In this document: positions 16,713-25,313 of the stretch, one piece after another
Numbering within the stretch: position 1 is the stretch's first letter
Layout: every line of letters begins with the position of its first letter
Source: Deltaproteobacteria bacterium
GTDB taxonomy: Bacteria; Desulfobacterota; Desulfobacteria; Desulfobacterales; SURF-15
DNA: 64,000 nt
Direction of reading: 5' to 3'
Assembly (NCBI GenBank): GCA_019309565.1
Contig: JAFDFZ010000006.1
Coordinates: forward strand, 42,661-106,660
The notes under the pieces: model-generated
The model's database searches: none
What the model was told of the DNA's origin: nothing
What the model saw: the letters and a program-made list of their open reading frames with translations, nothing else
Made by a program: the position numbers and the translations under genes

Positions 16713-17927
16713 ATGGAAAAAGCACTTGATGGAATCAAAGTGGTTGAAGTCGGTGCGGCGGTGGCCATGCCCATCGTCGGCATGCTCATGGGCAGTTGGG
16801 GGGCGGAGGTTATCCACGTGGAACCACCCGGCAGGGGGGATATGCAGCGTTTAATGAGCCACAGGCTAAGCGCATGGACGCAGTACAGCGAAATCAATTA
16901 TCTATGGGAGCATGTGGACCGCAACAAAAAGAGTATCTGTGTAAATCTTGCCACCCCCGAGGGGCAAACCATAATTCACCAATTGTGTGAGGATGCCGAT
17001 GTTTTTCTCAACAACTTAAGGCCCTATGAGATGGAAAAGTTCAATCTTGCCTATGAGATACTCTCAGAGAAGAACCCGAGACTTATCTATGCGAATCTTA
17101 CGGGATACGGACTGCGCGGCCCTGAGAAGAATGCCGGTGGATACGACTCTGTTGCCTTCTGGGCCCGAAGCGGAGTGATGGACCTGATGCATGACATGGA
17201 CAGTGCTCCAAACATTTCACGCTCTGCTTACGGGGACAGCATTACCGCCTTAAGTCTGCTTGCAGGTGTCATGGCGGCTCTTTTCATCCGGGAACGAACC
17301 GGGGTGGCCCAGCAGGTGGAAGTTTCTCTTTACAACACGGCGGTCTGGGTGCTTGGAGTCGATATATCGGGATGTCTTATTACCGGCAAAGATGCCATGA
17401 GACCCCAGCGAAAAACCATGTCCAATCCCATACGCAATGTTTATCCTACCAAAGATAAACGATGGATCATGCTGGGGATGACAAATGCTCAACACTACTG
17501 GCCTACCTTCTGCAAGGCAATAGGCCGCCCGGAACTGGAAAATGATCCAAAGTTCGCCACGTTCGAATCCAGACAGGAACATGCGGAAGAACTAGTAAAA
17601 ATAATTGAAGATATTTTCCTTACCAAAACTTATGATCAGTGGATTGAAATACTCAGCAAGTATAAACTGGTGTGGTCCCCCGTTAGAACACCCCTTGAGG
17701 TGATTCAAGACAAGCAAGCCATTGCCAATGATTTTTTTGTGGAATGGGACCATCCCGATTACGGTACCATAAAGGTTCTCAACAATCCTATTAGGTTGTC
17801 CAAGACCCCTGCTGAAATCAAATGCAAGGCTCCGGAGCTTGGAGAGCATACGGATGAATTACTGAAAAACCTTGGATATACGACAGATGAGATCTCAAGG
17901 TTGAAATCAGCAGGCGTGGTTGGATGA
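16713..17927 (+). CDS. CaiB/BaiF class III CoA-transferase
   Basis: A 404-residue family III CoA-transferase. The N-terminus LDGIKVVEVGAAVAMPIVG, DRNKKSICVNLATPEG, LRPYEMEKFNL and ANLTGYGLRGP are typical. The catalytic aspartate is expected in SAYGDSITALSLLAG. The enzyme moves CoA between carboxylic acids. AGGAGG precedes the ATG and the gene lies 12 bases after the CitE-type lyase, with the hydro-lyase beta subunit starting eight bases after its stop, so the three are co-transcribed. The arrangement resembles (S)-citramalate CoA-transferase and citramalyl-CoA lyase pairs. Confidence 0.92.
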   Translation: MEKALDGIKVVEVGAAVAMPIVGMLMGSWGAEVIHVEPPGRGDMQRLMSHRLSAWTQYSEINYLWEHVDRNKKSICVNLATPEGQTIIHQLCEDADVFLNNLRPYEMEKFNLAYEILSEKNPRLIYANLTGYGLRGPEKNAGGYDSVAFWARSGVMDLMHDMDSAPNISRSAYGDSITALSLLAGVMAALFIRERTGVAQQVEVSLYNTAVWVLGVDISGCLITGKDAMRPQRKTMSNPIRNVYPTKDKRWIMLGMTNAQHYWPTFCKAIGRPELENDPKFATFESRQEHAEELVKIIEDIFLTKTYDQWIEILSKYKLVWSPVRTPLEVIQDKQAIANDFFVEWDHPDYGTIKVLNNPIRLSKTPAEIKCKAPELGEHTDELLKNLGYTTDEISRLKSAGVVG

Positions 17928-17934
17928 TTTTATC

Positions 17935-18450
17935 ATGAGGACAATCAAACTTCAAACCCCTTTGGGCGACAGAGAGATAGAAGCTCTTCAAATCGGCGAT
18001 CGGATAGAAATCAACGGCAGGATATATTGCGGAAGAGATGCGGTGTTGCCCAAGATCGCCGAGTTATTGCTGAAAGATTCACTTGATGGCTTGGGTCTTG
18101 ATTTAAAGGGATCGGTGATTTTTCATACCGCTGTAAGTATTGCCGGCATTGGTCCCACAACCAGCAACAAGGTTGAAATCGAGGGAAGCATTCCTGTGCT
18201 TTCAAAGGCGGGTGTAAAAGTTCATATAGGAAAGGGATCCATTGGACCTGAAACGATCAAGGCGCTTGATACCAACAGAGCCGTGTTTGCCGTCACCCCG
18301 CCGGTCAGTGCCTTGTTTTCCGATAAAATAATCTCCCAGAGAATCGTGGCCTTTCCGGAGGAAGGCATGGAGGCGTTTTATGAAATAGAGGTAAACGGGT
18401 TGCCGGCGATTGTCGCGTGTGCCAGAGGGAAGAGTCTGTTTTCCGTCTGA
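17935..18450 (+). CDS. Class I fumarase/tartrate dehydratase-type beta subunit (TtdB-like)
   Basis: Fe-S hydro-lyase beta subunit of 171 residues. Signatures are LKGSVIFHTAVS, GIGPTTSNKVEIEGSIPVL, IGKGSIGPETIKAL and VTPPVSALF. It supplies substrate-binding residues and needs an alpha subunit carrying the cluster; the alpha-like gene in this window is 9.6 kb away at 7451-8323 on the other strand. Members hydrate fumarate, tartrate or mesaconate. A TTG at 17920 would overlap the CoA-transferase stop; I prefer the ATG at 17935. In this operon a mesaconate hydratase role would complete a route to citramalate. Confidence 0.88.
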   Translation: MRTIKLQTPLGDREIEALQIGDRIEINGRIYCGRDAVLPKIAELLLKDSLDGLGLDLKGSVIFHTAVSIAGIGPTTSNKVEIEGSIPVLSKAGVKVHIGKGSIGPETIKALDTNRAVFAVTPPVSALFSDKIISQRIVAFPEEGMEAFYEIEVNGLPAIVACARGKSLFSV

Positions 18451-18453
18451 CTT

Positions 18454-18518
18454 GACCCGGGCAAGACGGTTGGGGCGATTGGGCTTCGCTATAGGCTACG
18501 ACCCAACAAGGGGTAAAT
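18454..18518 (+). repeat. 66-bp intergenic repeat, copy 2
   Basis: Matches the minus-strand reading of 8432-8497. It occupies the whole gap between the hydro-lyase beta gene stop and the next ATG at 18523, so the repeat supplies any ribosome binding site for that gene (AAGGGG at 18508-18513). Confidence 0.8.
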
Positions 18519-18522
18519 TTCA

Positions 18523-19926
18523 ATGGATTTTGCATACGAATATGCAGAGATGCTGGTAGGTGCGAAATTTGAAGATCTCTCACCTCAGGTTGTTGAAACC
18601 ACAAAAAGGTTCATTCTCGATACACTTGGTGTGGCCTTTGCCGGATGCCGAACCAAAGAGGCGAAAAAAGCAATTCATTTCGTACAAGACATGAGAGGTA
18701 AGGAAGAAGCATCTCTTCTGTTTTCAGGAGATAAACTTCCCGCAGTAAATGCCGTGTTTGCAAACAGCGTTATGATACATGCGCTTGATTTCGACGACAC
18801 TCACGACAGAGCTGTTGTTCACTGCTATTCTACCAACCTGCCGGCAGCGCTGGCCATATGCGAACATTTGGGAGGTGTCCGTGGAAAGGATTTTCTGCTT
18901 GCCTTGAATATTGGCATCGATTTGACATGCCGGCTCGGTTTGGCGATCGGCTCAGCATCTGGCTTCGGCGCCAAAGCGGTCAATTTTATTCGCTCGGCCG
19001 TATGTGGGGGGTTTGGTGCCTGTGCGGTGGCTGCTAAATTGCTGGATTTTACCGTTGATGAAGTTGTAAACGCGTTTGGAATCATGTTAAGCCAGGTTGC
19101 TGGAACGCGGCAGGCAGTGGTGGACAGTGCAATGACGAAACGTTTTCAGCCCGCATTTGCAGCGAAAGCCGGGGTTTTGTCGGCGATGTTAGGTGGCCTG
19201 GGGATATCGGGCTGCCGGGATGTCTTTGAAGGCCCGTATGGGTTTTTCAATTCATATTGGAGCGGAGATTATTTACGCGAGGAATTGGTCAGAAATCTCG
19301 GGCGGCATTTTGAAGGGATCAATGTCAGTTTTAAACCGTATCCCTGTTGCCGCTATAATCATGGCGCCATAGAGGCTGTGTTGCAGTGTATGAAAAGCCA
19401 GCGCATCACTGAATCCGAGGTGGCGCATGTAACCGTGCACTTACCCCTGCAACCGTTTTATGATGTTGTCAGCCGGCCTTTTGAAATAAGAAATGATCCT
19501 GCTGTCGACGGTCAGTTCAATATGGCCTATACGGTTGCTTCTGCGATTATGGACGGTTTTGTATTTCTGGAAACATTTCATCCTGAAACCGTAAGACAGA
19601 CGCAACGAAAAGAGCTTGCTGATCGGGTAAAGGTTCAAATCGACCTGCCGGTGGTGGACAGGAGTTCCCTTGGGCCCGTTGTTGTGGAAATTCTTACAAA
19701 AAACGGCATCACACACTCATTTCAGGTGGAACATTTCAAAGGTAGCCCTCAAAATACGTTGAATCGTGAAGAGTGTATCGAAAAATTTGAGCGATGCATA
19801 AAGTATGAAGGGCAATCAATAAGAAAAACCGATATGAATGCAGTGATTGAAACCGTTTTCAATCTGGAGAACGTTGAAGATGTAACGGAAATCATACGGA
19901 AAACAGCCGTTTTCAATACAGGATGA
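18523..19926 (+). CDS. MmgE/PrpD family protein (first)
   Basis: A 467-residue member of the MmgE/PrpD family, which includes 2-methylcitrate dehydratase PrpD, cis-aconitate decarboxylase and iminodisuccinate epimerase. Typical segments are RFILDTLGVAFAGC, NSVMIHALDFDDTHDRAVVH, the FKPYPCCRYNHGAIEAVLQ substrate-region motif and DGQFNMAYTVASAIMDG. No metal or cofactor is used by most members. Its neighbours process branched di- and tricarboxylates, so it could dehydrate or isomerise a citrate-like acid. The exact reaction cannot be assigned. The next gene is a paralogue 111 bases downstream. Confidence 0.9.
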   Translation: MDFAYEYAEMLVGAKFEDLSPQVVETTKRFILDTLGVAFAGCRTKEAKKAIHFVQDMRGKEEASLLFSGDKLPAVNAVFANSVMIHALDFDDTHDRAVVHCYSTNLPAALAICEHLGGVRGKDFLLALNIGIDLTCRLGLAIGSASGFGAKAVNFIRSAVCGGFGACAVAAKLLDFTVDEVVNAFGIMLSQVAGTRQAVVDSAMTKRFQPAFAAKAGVLSAMLGGLGISGCRDVFEGPYGFFNSYWSGDYLREELVRNLGRHFEGINVSFKPYPCCRYNHGAIEAVLQCMKSQRITESEVAHVTVHLPLQPFYDVVSRPFEIRNDPAVDGQFNMAYTVASAIMDGFVFLETFHPETVRQTQRKELADRVKVQIDLPVVDRSSLGPVVVEILTKNGITHSFQVEHFKGSPQNTLNREECIEKFERCIKYEGQSIRKTDMNAVIETVFNLENVEDVTEIIRKTAVFNTG

Positions 19927-20037
19927 CCCGAAATTAAGCTCGACGTGATAAACGAATTTGCACATGGTTCCACGTATGCTTTGTGGATAACCAAATCTTG
20001 TATCAATCCTTAAAAGCGGTAAAGAAAGGAAAGAGCG

Positions 20038-21399
20038 ATGACGACACTGGCACGTGAATTTGCAAGGTTTTTTAATAGAATTCGGTTCGAAGACCTTCCC
20101 GCACCGGTGGTAATGCATGCAAAAAAATCCATTCTCGACCTGATCGGGGTTGCCATCGGTGGACTTGAGATGCCGTTTCCACAGATGGTGGTTGATTACC
20201 TTGTCTCCCTGGGGGGAAAACCAGAGGCCACCCTGCTGGGCACCCCTGCTGATTTAAAATTGCCAGCACTTCATACCGCACTTGGAAACGGCATTTGCGG
20301 CCATGCCTTGGACATGGACGATGGATATCGTTTCGGTGGCGTGCATCCCGGGGTATCCACAATACCTGCTGCTATCGCTGCAGGTGAGGTACATCGGGCA
20401 GACGGAAAGGCATTGATTCTCGGCACGGTGCTTGGCTCTGAAATCATCAATCGGCTGGCAAAAGCCATGAACCCTTCCCATCTAAACCGGGGATTTCACA
20501 CTACCGGAACTCTGGGTCCGTTCGGGGCGGCGGCGGCGGCGGGTAAAATTTATAATCTAGATGAAACGCAGTTTGCAAGGGCCTTTGGATTGGCCGGATT
20601 GCAGGCAGCAGGGCTGCTTGAAATTTTACATGACGGTGCCATGAGCAAACCGGTTCATCCCGGAAAAGCCGCCATGGCCGGAATTTTTTCCGTTGAACTG
20701 GCCCGCAGGGGAGCACGCGGTCCAGAGACGATTTTAGAGGGAAAAAAGGGATTTTTCACTGCCATGGCAGATGAAGTGGATCAGGAGGAATTGTTGCAAG
20801 ATCTAGGTGAGCGATATTTTATTCTTGAACAATACACCAAGTTGCATGCAGCCTGCAGACATGTGCATCCTGCGATCGATGCCATGCTGCAGCTTAAAAA
20901 AGAGCATAAGATTGCATTCGATGCCATTGAATCGGTGCATGTATCAACATATCCAATTGCGATCAGTTTCTGCGGCAGTGATCCGTGTCCGCAAACCGGT
21001 GAGGCGGCTAAATTCAGCCTGCCGTTTTCCATTGCCATGGCGGCATTTTTTGAAGATGCGGGAATGGACCGATTTGTTGAGGAAACTGTTCAAAATAAAG
21101 AAATTCAGGCCCTGGCAGCGCGGGTTACGGCATCTTCCGAAGAAAAATGGGAAAGAGAATACCCAGATAAACGAGGGGCCAGCGTGGAAATCACAACCAA
21201 AGATGGGAAGAAGTTTTGGATGGATGTGCCATTACCCAAAGGGGAGCCGGAAAATCCTCCAACGCAAGAAGAGTTAATAAGCAAGTTTTCCAGCAATGCA
21301 GCGAAAATGCCGGCTGAGGCTCGTGACAAACTAATTTCCGTCATAATGGAACTTGAAAACCATACGGTTTCGGATTTAACCGATCATTTTCATTTCTAG
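20038..21399 (+). CDS. MmgE/PrpD family protein (second)
   Basis: A 453-residue paralogue of the preceding protein. AKKSILDLIGVAIGG, NGICGHALDMDDGYRFGGVHPG, GFHTTGTLGPFGAAAAAG and TKLHAACRHVHPAIDAMLQL are family motifs. The HALDMDDGYR and HPG run corresponds to the active-site histidine/aspartate region. It is preceded by AAAGGAAAGAG. Side-by-side MmgE/PrpD genes may form a heteromer or act on two stereoisomers; nothing in the sequence decides. A partial copy of the large repeat family starts right after its stop codon. Confidence 0.9.
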   Translation: MTTLAREFARFFNRIRFEDLPAPVVMHAKKSILDLIGVAIGGLEMPFPQMVVDYLVSLGGKPEATLLGTPADLKLPALHTALGNGICGHALDMDDGYRFGGVHPGVSTIPAAIAAGEVHRADGKALILGTVLGSEIINRLAKAMNPSHLNRGFHTTGTLGPFGAAAAAGKIYNLDETQFARAFGLAGLQAAGLLEILHDGAMSKPVHPGKAAMAGIFSVELARRGARGPETILEGKKGFFTAMADEVDQEELLQDLGERYFILEQYTKLHAACRHVHPAIDAMLQLKKEHKIAFDAIESVHVSTYPIAISFCGSDPCPQTGEAAKFSLPFSIAMAAFFEDAGMDRFVEETVQNKEIQALAARVTASSEEKWEREYPDKRGASVEITTKDGKKFWMDVPLPKGEPENPPTQEELISKFSSNAAKMPAEARDKLISVIMELENHTVSDLTDHFHF

Positions 21400-21401
21400 T
21401 C

Positions 21402-21515
21402 TAGGCGCTCAAGGGCATCATATTTACAATTTGTTGTCGTTATTGAATAACATGCTGTGTTTGGAGAGAAAAATAGTGAGCTTAAGTTTGAAGTGAGCCC
21501 AATCGGGGCAATTGA
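21402..21515 (+). repeat. Large repeat family B, partial copy B4
   Basis: Shares TTTACAATTTGTTGTCG-like sequence, GAATAACATGCT and AGTTTGAAGTGAG with copies at 36405-36696 and 60717-60975. It stops after GTGAGCCC, where B3 carries the inserted A element, and lacks the distal half. Confidence 0.7.
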
Positions 21516-21567
21516 AAACGTCTCGCTGCAAGACAATCGGTATGAATAACAAAAAAAGGAGGTTAAG

Positions 21568-23196
21568 ATGAAACATTTATTTCGTTTTTGGGTCTTCATT
21601 TTTGCCATGTCGCTTATGATCTTACCCTGCAATGTTTTTTCTGCTTCAAAGCAATTGGCAAAGCAACAGGTATGGCGCTGGGGTCATCACACATCGGATC
21701 TGGATACCCTGGATCCTGCATTTGCAGTTCCGGATATGACCTATTCGGCGGGAAACAGTGTCTTCAACGGCCTTGTACGCCTGAAACCAGGAACACTTGA
21801 CTTTGATCATCTTGAAGGGGATCTTGCAGAATCCTGGGAAATATCCCCCGATGGGCGGGTTTACACTTTTCATCTTCGTCGGGGAGTTAAATGGCACAGG
21901 GGATATGGCGAGTTTACCGCCGAAGACGTTAAGTACACCTTCGATCGGCTGAAAAATCCCAAGCTGGGTACCCCTTACGCAGCAAAGTTTCTGATTATCG
22001 ACGAGGTTAAGGTCATCGACAGGTACACCGTTCAGATCATCCTTAAATCTCCCAGTACCTTTTTCCTCATGGATCAAGCCCTCGCCTATCAGGCAGGCAT
22101 GATAGTGTGTAAGAAACAGGGAGAGGAAAAGGGGATGAAAAATTTGGGGCTTGACGTTATCGGCACCGGTCCATTTATGTTCGAGGACTACAAGGCAAAA
22201 GAAAAAATCACGTTCGTTCGTAACCCGGACTACTTCAGGGGAGCACCCATACTGGAACGACTGGAGATGTATTTCATGCCCAATGTGGCATCCAGAACCA
22301 TGGCCTTTATTAAAGGAGATCTGGATGCTATTTATGGAAAACGGGATTCTTACTGGGTTGATGACGTGAAAAAGACCAAAACGGTTATTGTGGACGCTGT
22401 TCCGCTTGGCAGTGGATGTGCCATTCACTTCAATATGACAAAGAAGCCCCTTGATAACATCAAGGTTAGAAAAGCGCTTGCAATGACCGCAGACCGGCGG
22501 GTGTTTAAGGATTTCTTCGGTGACATCTGGACGGAGATGACCGCGCCGGTTCCTCCATCCTATTACGCTGCCCTGCCGAAGAACATGACCCCCAAAGAAC
22601 TGCTTTATCAGGGAACCGTTGAAGAGGCAAAGAAACTACTGGCCGAAGCCGGCTATGGAAACGGTTTCAAGATTTCGGCCTATATCACAACAAAGCCTTA
22701 TTACAAGGCGATTCTTGAAATCTGTCAGGAGCTATGGAAACCTCTGGGAGTGGAGCTTGAGATCAAGGTTGTTGACCATACCACCTATCATGCCAACATC
22801 CGTAAAGATATGAACCACGTGGTGGTTTACTACGCGGGGCGGGCTCCTGTGGCCGATTCCTACCTGACACAGTGGTACTACTCGAAATCTGCCATCGGTC
22901 AACCCACTCAGGTAACCAACTTTTCCCATTATGGCGAGGTCGATGCCGATGGCGACGGCAAGATCGACAGCGTGGATGATCTAATCGAGGCCGCCAGATC
23001 CGAGCTGGACAGGGAAAAGCAGAAGAAGATGTACTATGAGGCGCAGCTCAAGATCTTGGAAGATGTGCCATCCAAGCCGCTTCATGAGCTGACAAAGGTC
23101 TTTGCCCGACATAACTGGTTCGATCCGGGGGTTGAGATCAAAGGATCGATGATTTTCGGCTACCCCCTGGAAAAGGCGAAAATTTTAAGACACTGA
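21568..23196 (+). CDS. Periplasmic substrate-binding protein, family 5 (DppA/OppA-like), second importer
   Basis: A 542-residue binding protein of the same length as the one at 3218-4846 and clearly paralogous. Signal peptide at residues 1-26 (ending VFSASKQ). Motifs: LDTLDPAF, FNGLVRLKPG, LAESWEISPDGRVYTFHLRR, WHRGYGEFTAEDVKYTFDR, GTGPFMFEDY. Near residue 455 NFSHYGEVDADGDGKIDS carries a DxDxDG calcium-loop-like insert. AAAGGAGG lies just before the ATG. It starts a complete importer set with two permeases and two ATPases. Its position inside the organic acid cluster suggests that cargo may be an organic acid rather than a peptide. Confidence 0.94.
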   Translation: MKHLFRFWVFIFAMSLMILPCNVFSASKQLAKQQVWRWGHHTSDLDTLDPAFAVPDMTYSAGNSVFNGLVRLKPGTLDFDHLEGDLAESWEISPDGRVYTFHLRRGVKWHRGYGEFTAEDVKYTFDRLKNPKLGTPYAAKFLIIDEVKVIDRYTVQIILKSPSTFFLMDQALAYQAGMIVCKKQGEEKGMKNLGLDVIGTGPFMFEDYKAKEKITFVRNPDYFRGAPILERLEMYFMPNVASRTMAFIKGDLDAIYGKRDSYWVDDVKKTKTVIVDAVPLGSGCAIHFNMTKKPLDNIKVRKALAMTADRRVFKDFFGDIWTEMTAPVPPSYYAALPKNMTPKELLYQGTVEEAKKLLAEAGYGNGFKISAYITTKPYYKAILEICQELWKPLGVELEIKVVDHTTYHANIRKDMNHVVVYYAGRAPVADSYLTQWYYSKSAIGQPTQVTNFSHYGEVDADGDGKIDSVDDLIEAARSELDREKQKKMYYEAQLKILEDVPSKPLHELTKVFARHNWFDPGVEIKGSMIFGYPLEKAKILRH

Positions 23197-23197
23197 A

Positions 23198-24139
23198 ATG
23201 ATTAGCTTTATTATCCGAAGGTTTCTGTTAGCGATTCCCACAATCCTGGTGGTGATCACCATCGTCTTTTTCTCGGTGCGAGGTCTTGGGGGGGATCCGG
23301 CTATGGCTATCCTTGGAGACCGGGCGACCCCCCAGGCTCTCGAGGCGATGCGCGAGCGGCTTGGATTAAACCGGCCGTTATGGAAACAGTACACATCTTT
23401 TCTATGGGATCTGATGCACGGAGATCTTGGCCGGGATCTCCGGACCGATCAGCCGGTAGCTGAACTGTTCAGACGTGCGGTTCCCTACACCGTAGACCTT
23501 GCCATCTGGGCAACGGTAATCGGGATTTTGATCGGCGTTCCTGCCGGTATTCTTGCTGCACTTAAATGGAATACTGCTCTGGATTTTCTTGGAAGATTCA
23601 TGGGGATTCTCGGGTTTTCCTTCCCCACTTTCTACTTAAGCATCATTTTGCTGTTTATTTTTTCTTTGAACCTGGGGTGGTTTCCGATGATCGGCGGAGG
23701 GCAGTTAAGCAATCTGGCGGAACGTGCGCATCATCTGTTTTTGCCCGCTTTGAGTCTTGGTTTGATAAAATCCGCCTTTGTTATGAGGCTGACCCGATCC
23801 TCCATGCTCAACGTACTGCATGAAGACTATATCACAACGGCTCGCAGCAAGGGTCTGAAGGAATGGGTGGTCATATACAAACACGCCCTGAGAAACTCCC
23901 TGATCCCTGTGGTGACCATGATCTCTCTTTACCTTGCGGTGACCATTGGAGGGTCGATTGAAGTTGAGATCGTGTTCAACCGGCCGGGGCTGGGCAAGTT
24001 TCTTATCGGTGCCATACAGGAGCGGAACTACCCTGTTATTCAGTCTGGGTTGGTGGTGCTTGCGGTTTTTATCATCATTGTCAATCTGATTACCGATCTG
24101 TCCTATGCGTTCATCGATCCGCGGATCAAATACGACTGA
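23198..24139 (+). CDS. Dpp/Opp-type ABC transporter permease (DppB family), second importer
   Basis: Permease of 313 residues starting one base after the stop of the binding-protein gene. The layout is an N-terminal helix (MISFIIRRFLLAIPTILVVI), GLGGDPAMAILGDRATP, RERLGLNRPLWKQY, then five further helices. The coupling loop is TARSKGLKEWVVIYKHALRN and the end is DLSYAFIDPRIKYD. It aligns along its whole length with the permease at 1948-2889. Confidence 0.94.
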   Translation: MISFIIRRFLLAIPTILVVITIVFFSVRGLGGDPAMAILGDRATPQALEAMRERLGLNRPLWKQYTSFLWDLMHGDLGRDLRTDQPVAELFRRAVPYTVDLAIWATVIGILIGVPAGILAALKWNTALDFLGRFMGILGFSFPTFYLSIILLFIFSLNLGWFPMIGGGQLSNLAERAHHLFLPALSLGLIKSAFVMRLTRSSMLNVLHEDYITTARSKGLKEWVVIYKHALRNSLIPVVTMISLYLAVTIGGSIEVEIVFNRPGLGKFLIGAIQERNYPVIQSGLVVLAVFIIIVNLITDLSYAFIDPRIKYD

Positions 24140-24169
24140 AGAAGGCAGCTGTCGAGGAGGCATTTAGAG

Positions 24170-25003
24170 GTGCAGTTCCAGAGGTTTCTTAAGAATAAAG
24201 TGTCATGCATCGGTCTGATCCTGGTGATTCTGGTTATTTTGGTGGGGATTCTATCTCCCTTGATATCACCCCATGACCCATACAAGCAGCGAATCATCAA
24301 GCGATTTTCAAAACCAAGCCTGCAGTTTCCCGGCGGCACAGACCGGTACGGGCGAGACATTTTCTCAAGAACGCTCTGGGGGGCCAGGGTGTCCTTAAGC
24401 GTGGGGTTTACGGCAACTTTTTTAGGGGCTGTGCTGGGAACCTTTATGGGACTTGTGGCCGGTTATTCCAAAGGCCGAATCAGCAATGCCATCATGTGGC
24501 TTACCGATGTGTTTATGTCTTTTCCCACCATGGTGCTGGCCATCATCGTTGTGGTGGCCTTCGGCCCGGGTATTCGCAACGTGATTCTGGCCATAGCCCT
24601 GGCATTCACCCCTCGGTTTATCCGCCTGGCCCGCGCATCGACCCTTTCAGTATCCGAGCAGGTTTTTATCGAGGCAAGCCGAGCTTCAGGTCAATCCGAT
24701 ATGGGAATCGTTGCTAAACATGTTCTGCCCAATATTGCGGGTGAGATAATTATCATGTCCACGCTTTGGATCGCTACCGCAATTCGATTGGAGGCAAGCT
24801 TAAGTTTTTTGGGCCTGGGAACTCAGCCGCCCATACCGAGCTGGGGAAACATGATTCGTGAAGGAATGCTTTATTTTATGCGGGCTCCATGGCTGTCTCT
24901 GGTTCCTGGCACCGGGATTTTTTTCACCGTAATCGGATTTAATATGCTTGGAGACGGAATGCGGGATGCGTTGGATCCCAAATTAAGGGGTCGGCTGACG
25001 TAA
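24170..25003 (+). CDS. Dpp/Opp-type ABC transporter permease (DppC family), second importer
   Basis: Permease of 277 residues with a GTG start at 24170, supported by GAGGAGG upstream. SPHDPYKQRI and GTDRYGRDIFSRTLWGARVS are DppC signatures, EASRASGQSD and HVLPN mark the ATPase-contact loop, and GDGMRDALDPKLRG the C-terminus. Right after the stop a 250-base repeat (B1) separates it from the ATPase genes, which may lower their expression or mark a former end of the operon. Confidence 0.93.
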   Translation: MQFQRFLKNKVSCIGLILVILVILVGILSPLISPHDPYKQRIIKRFSKPSLQFPGGTDRYGRDIFSRTLWGARVSLSVGFTATFLGAVLGTFMGLVAGYSKGRISNAIMWLTDVFMSFPTMVLAIIVVVAFGPGIRNVILAIALAFTPRFIRLARASTLSVSEQVFIEASRASGQSDMGIVAKHVLPNIAGEIIIMSTLWIATAIRLEASLSFLGLGTQPPIPSWGNMIREGMLYFMRAPWLSLVPGTGIFFTVIGFNMLGDGMRDALDPKLRGRLT

Positions 25004-25008
25004 GTATC

Positions 25009-25258
25009 CTACGCTTTTCCAGAGACTTCGCTCGGAAAAAGTGGCCCCTTCGGGGCAGTTGAAATAAGAACCCAGTTGTAAGTGATCTAAAGTGCCTAAA
25101 GTTAAGGTATCGCTTCGCTCTTTTATTTTAAAAATAGACCAAATTCCTTAACTTTAGTTCACTTTAGTTCACTTTAAACTTTAGTTCACTATAAACGCTT
25201 ATCAAAAGCATGTAATTCAATAACGACAACAAATTGTCGATATGATGTCGTTAAGTTC
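25009..25258 (-). repeat. Large repeat family B, full copy B1 (inverted)
   Basis: Reverse complement of 60717-60975 over nearly its full length, with the same internal dyads: CGACAATTTGTTGTCG-type palindrome, 11-base arms TAAAGTTAAGG and CCTTAACTTTA, and a GGCCCCTTCGGGGC hairpin. It fills the gap between the permease and ATPase genes of the second importer. The rest of the gap to 25313 shows nothing else. Confidence 0.85.
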
Positions 25259-25313
25259 CTATTATTCAAGACCTTAATCACAGAACCCAGAGTGCCATGC
25301 TGGAGAGGGTATT

